Shown here piece by piece: positions 62,668-64,000 of a stretch of DNA of 64,000 nt (position 1 is its first letter; each line of letters opens with the position of its first letter). The stretch spans positions 305,741-369,740 of the forward strand of contig DDSH01000012.1 in NCBI GenBank assembly GCA_002343775.1. Reading direction: 5' to 3'. The position numbers and the translations under genes were made by a program. The notes beneath the pieces were generated by a model. That model had not been told where the DNA came from and ran no database searches. It worked only from the letters and a program-made list of their open reading frames with translations. The DNA is from Anaerolineales bacterium UBA2395 (GTDB taxonomy: Bacteria; Chloroflexota; Anaerolineae; Anaerolineales; Villigracilaceae).

Positions 62668-63465
62668 TTATTCGATGGTAGGGAGCCAAAAGCCCAGCAG
62701 TTTTCCGTCTTCACGCATGGCGAATTGCATGCCGGCTTTCAGGTGATGAAGGTTGTAATTGCCCGTCAGGAGATTGGCTGTAGCGGAGTGTTGCACATTT
62801 CCGAACAGGCGGGTATGGAAGAATTCCAGCCAGCCCTTGAGGTCGTGAGCTTGCGCCGCATCCATCGCGACGAATGTCCACACCCGGCGGCTGGTTCCGC
62901 GTAGGAGCAGCCAGCGCAAGTTCTGCTGTGCCTGCTGACCAAGTTTTAGCACGGCATCGAGGTCGTCGATCAACAAGAGGATGGATTGTTCCTGTCCCTT
63001 GTTGTGATGCGCCCAAGTGACGAGTGATTGCAGCAATTCCTTTGCGTTGTCATCGCTGGTTTCATAAACGCCTGCGTTGTTCCGGCTGCCGTGGATCGTC
63101 TTCCACTCGTCAAGGCGGGAGGTGATGATGCCATATTGCACCTGGCTGGGCGCATGGAGCATGTCGGCAGCGCGGGCAATGGTTTTGAGGAATTTTGTCT
63201 TGCCGCTGCCTTGGTCGCCTGCGATCAGGATGGGACCCGGTACAGGATCGTATAGGTTGAGAAGCACGGGCAATCCATCTTCCGCGATGCCAAGGAAGAG
63301 CGCTTCCTGTGGTAGGGGAGCGATGTCGGTGAGGACAGACTTCAGGGTTGGCAGTTCAGGCTCCGGCGGAGTCTGAAGCGGTTCAGATGCGATGAGTATC
63401 TGTTCCTCCTGCGCAAGTTCTGCCAGGGCTTCGATCATCAGGGCGAATTGGTTCGTTTTATCCAT
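62668..63465 (-). CDS. P-loop ATPase, FtsK/HerA-like, function unknown
   Basis: 265 residues. A single ATPase domain follows an N-terminal helical segment. Walker A is AGDQGSGKTKFLK and Walker B is ILLLIDDLDAVL, with a possible arginine-rich sensor region LLRGTSRRVW. LFGNVQHSATANLL and the C-terminal GMQFAMREDGKLLGFWLP resemble the end of FtsK/SpoIIIE-like motor domains, but no membrane or gamma domain is present. Its promoter carries a 16-bp palindrome of SOS-box type, so a damage-linked role is possible. The leader is very short with no Shine-Dalgarno. Confidence 0.75.
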   Translation of the reverse strand: MDKTNQFALMIEALAELAQEEQILIASEPLQTPPEPELPTLKSVLTDIAPLPQEALFLGIAEDGLPVLLNLYDPVPGPILIAGDQGSGKTKFLKTIARAADMLHAPSQVQYGIITSRLDEWKTIHGSRNNAGVYETSDDNAKELLQSLVTWAHHNKGQEQSILLLIDDLDAVLKLGQQAQQNLRWLLLRGTSRRVWTFVAMDAAQAHDLKGWLEFFHTRLFGNVQHSATANLLTGNYNLHHLKAGMQFAMREDGKLLGFWLPTIE

Positions 63466-63467
63466 AA

Positions 63468-63483
63468 TAGAACACTTGTTCTA
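63468..63483. promoter_or_regulatory. Perfect palindromic operator, LexA/SOS-box-like
   Basis: TAGAACACTTGTTCTA has 7-bp half-sites and contains GAAC-N4-GTTC, the core of the Gram-positive LexA box. It lies between the -10 and the start codon of the ATPase gene, where a repressor would block transcription. Confidence 0.6.
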
Positions 63484-63484
63484 A

Positions 63485-63513
63485 ATAATATACCATTTGA
63501 TTTGGGATGTCAA
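63485..63513 (-). promoter_or_regulatory. Promoter of the P-loop ATPase gene
   Basis: On the minus strand TTGACA (63513-63508) and TATTAT (63490-63485) are 17 bp apart. The start codon is about 20 bp further on. Confidence 0.75.
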
Positions 63514-63561
63514 GGGGTCAATTTCGATTTTCGTTTCAGATTCATTGCCATCAAAATTACT

Positions 63562-63589
63562 TGACGATGTGAATTGTTTTGGTATAATC
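63562..63589 (+). promoter_or_regulatory. Promoter of the tRNA-tuf operon
   Basis: TTGACG (63562-63567), 16-bp spacer, TATAAT (63584-63589) preceded by TGG, giving an extended -10. The first tRNA begins 17 bp downstream. Confidence 0.85.
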
Positions 63590-63606
63590 TGTCCGCTTAT
63601 TGCCTT

Positions 63607-63679
63607 GCCGACGTAGCTCAATCGGCAGAGCACCCGCCTTGTAAGCGGGCGGTTACGAGTTCGATTCTCGTCGTCGGCT
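63607..63679 (+). tRNA. tRNA-Thr (anticodon TGT)
   Basis: 73 nt. The acceptor arm GCCGACG pairs with CGTCGGC. The anticodon stem CCCGC/GCGGG closes a loop with TGT, and the T arm contains GTTCGATTC. CCA is not encoded. Confidence 0.97.
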
Positions 63680-63728
63680 CTGGATTACCGGTTGAGGTAT
63701 AAGTCGGTGATCGTTTCCAATTTATCAT

Positions 63729-63811
63729 GGGCAGTTACCCAAGTGGCCAAAGGGGACTGACTGTAAATCAGTTGTCAGAAGACTTCGGAGGTTCGAATCC
63801 TTCACTGCCCA
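63729..63811 (+). tRNA. tRNA-Tyr (anticodon GTA)
   Basis: 83 nt with the long variable arm of bacterial tRNA-Tyr. Acceptor GGGCAGT pairs with ACTGCCC; the anticodon stem ACTGA/TCAGT encloses CTGTAAA with GTA; GGTTCGAATCC is the T arm. CCA is not encoded. Confidence 0.97.
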
Positions 63812-63856
63812 CTACCGGTACGATCCGGTACTCCCGCAAGGGAAACAGCACGTTAA

Positions 63857-63929
63857 GCCCTCATAGCTCAGCTGGCAGAGCACACCCTTGGTAAGGGTGA
63901 GGTCACGGGTTCAAATCTCGTTGAGGGCT
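63857..63929 (+). tRNA. tRNA-Thr (anticodon GGT)
   Basis: 73 nt. Acceptor GCCCTCA pairs with TGAGGGC; the anticodon stem CACCC/GGGTG closes the loop TTGGTAA with GGT. With the TGT tRNA upstream it reads both main groups of Thr codons. CCA is not encoded. Confidence 0.97.
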
Positions 63930-63976
63930 CAGTTGCTGAAAAGCATTCTTGTAAACCTATTAAGGAGATTCGGAAA

Positions 63977-64000
63977 ATGGCGAAGGAAAAGTTTGACAGA
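63977..64000 (+). CDS. tuf: Elongation factor Tu, N-terminal fragment (cut by window end)
   Basis: Only MAKEKFDR is in the window. This is the typical EF-Tu start, and AAGGAG lies 9 nt before the ATG. The preceding Thr-Tyr-Thr tRNA genes match the tRNA-tuf arrangement known from other bacteria. Confidence 0.85.

Overview
The window looks like a chromosome segment of a non-phototrophic member of the Chloroflexota, most likely class Anaerolineae. This is inferred from the gene repertoire and gene order: a fused shikimate kinase/3-dehydroquinate synthase, a recX-rny pair, a large family of HAMP/GAF sensor proteins, a crtB-crtI carotenoid operon, a deazaflavin (F420)-type oxidoreductase and OmpL47-type repeat proteins. 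No rRNA is present and no search was run, so the placement is inference. Coding density is high, mostly with good Shine-Dalgarno sites. There is no CRISPR array, transposase or prophage.

Layout. 1-6840 (+): shikimate pathway genes aroKB and aroQ, an esterase, an MFS transporter, a metallo-beta-lactamase-fold hydrolase, an SPFH/band-7 protein and a conserved protein. 7012-26049 (-): a 19-kb signalling block of three histidine kinases, two kinase-less HAMP/GAF sensors, an orphan NMT1/THI5-type binding lipoprotein and a DNA-binding response regulator. It ends in two threonine-synthase-like PLP enzymes, one fused to a receiver domain, with a CheY-like protein between them. 26146-28322 (-): rny and recX behind a structured leader. 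28759-34318 (+): a five-gene operon for a lipid-linked or surface sugar (GT-C transferase, methyltransferase, GT2, epimerase, aminotransferase). 34488-38547: malic enzyme, MFS transporter and an FmdB-type zinc ribbon.

38752-41325 (+): a SelW-like gene with an in-frame UGA read as a probable selenocysteine codon, then trpS, dtd, an F420-type oxidoreductase and a cold-shock gene with a long leader. 41478-46643 (+): a 1176-residue surface repeat protein whose AT-rich C-terminus continues into an AT-rich beta-propeller lipoprotein gene, suggesting a transferred cassette. 46649-49113: a dihydroorotate-dehydrogenase-like gene divergent from a CoA-transferase, and a membrane protein. 49116-56839 (-): crtB, crtI, carotenoid oxygenase, ABC ATPase, FtsX-type permease and methyltransferase, all read from one strong promoter overlapped by tandem 11-bp repeats resembling a CarH-type light/B12 operator. 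57043-62329: a ferredoxin-NADP reductase-like enzyme, an unknown membrane protein, an active/inactive M16 peptidase pair and acpS. 62409-63465 (-): a small conserved protein and a P-loop ATPase under a GAAC-N4-GTTC palindrome of SOS-box type. 63607-64000 (+): tRNA-Thr(TGT), tRNA-Tyr, tRNA-Thr(GGT) and the start of tuf.

Most unusual content: the PLP-enzyme/receiver fusion inside a phosphorelay operon; the SelW selenoprotein with its recoding hairpin; the repeat-array operator on the carotenoid operon; the AT-rich surface-protein cassette; and the SOS-like palindrome on the orphan ATPase.
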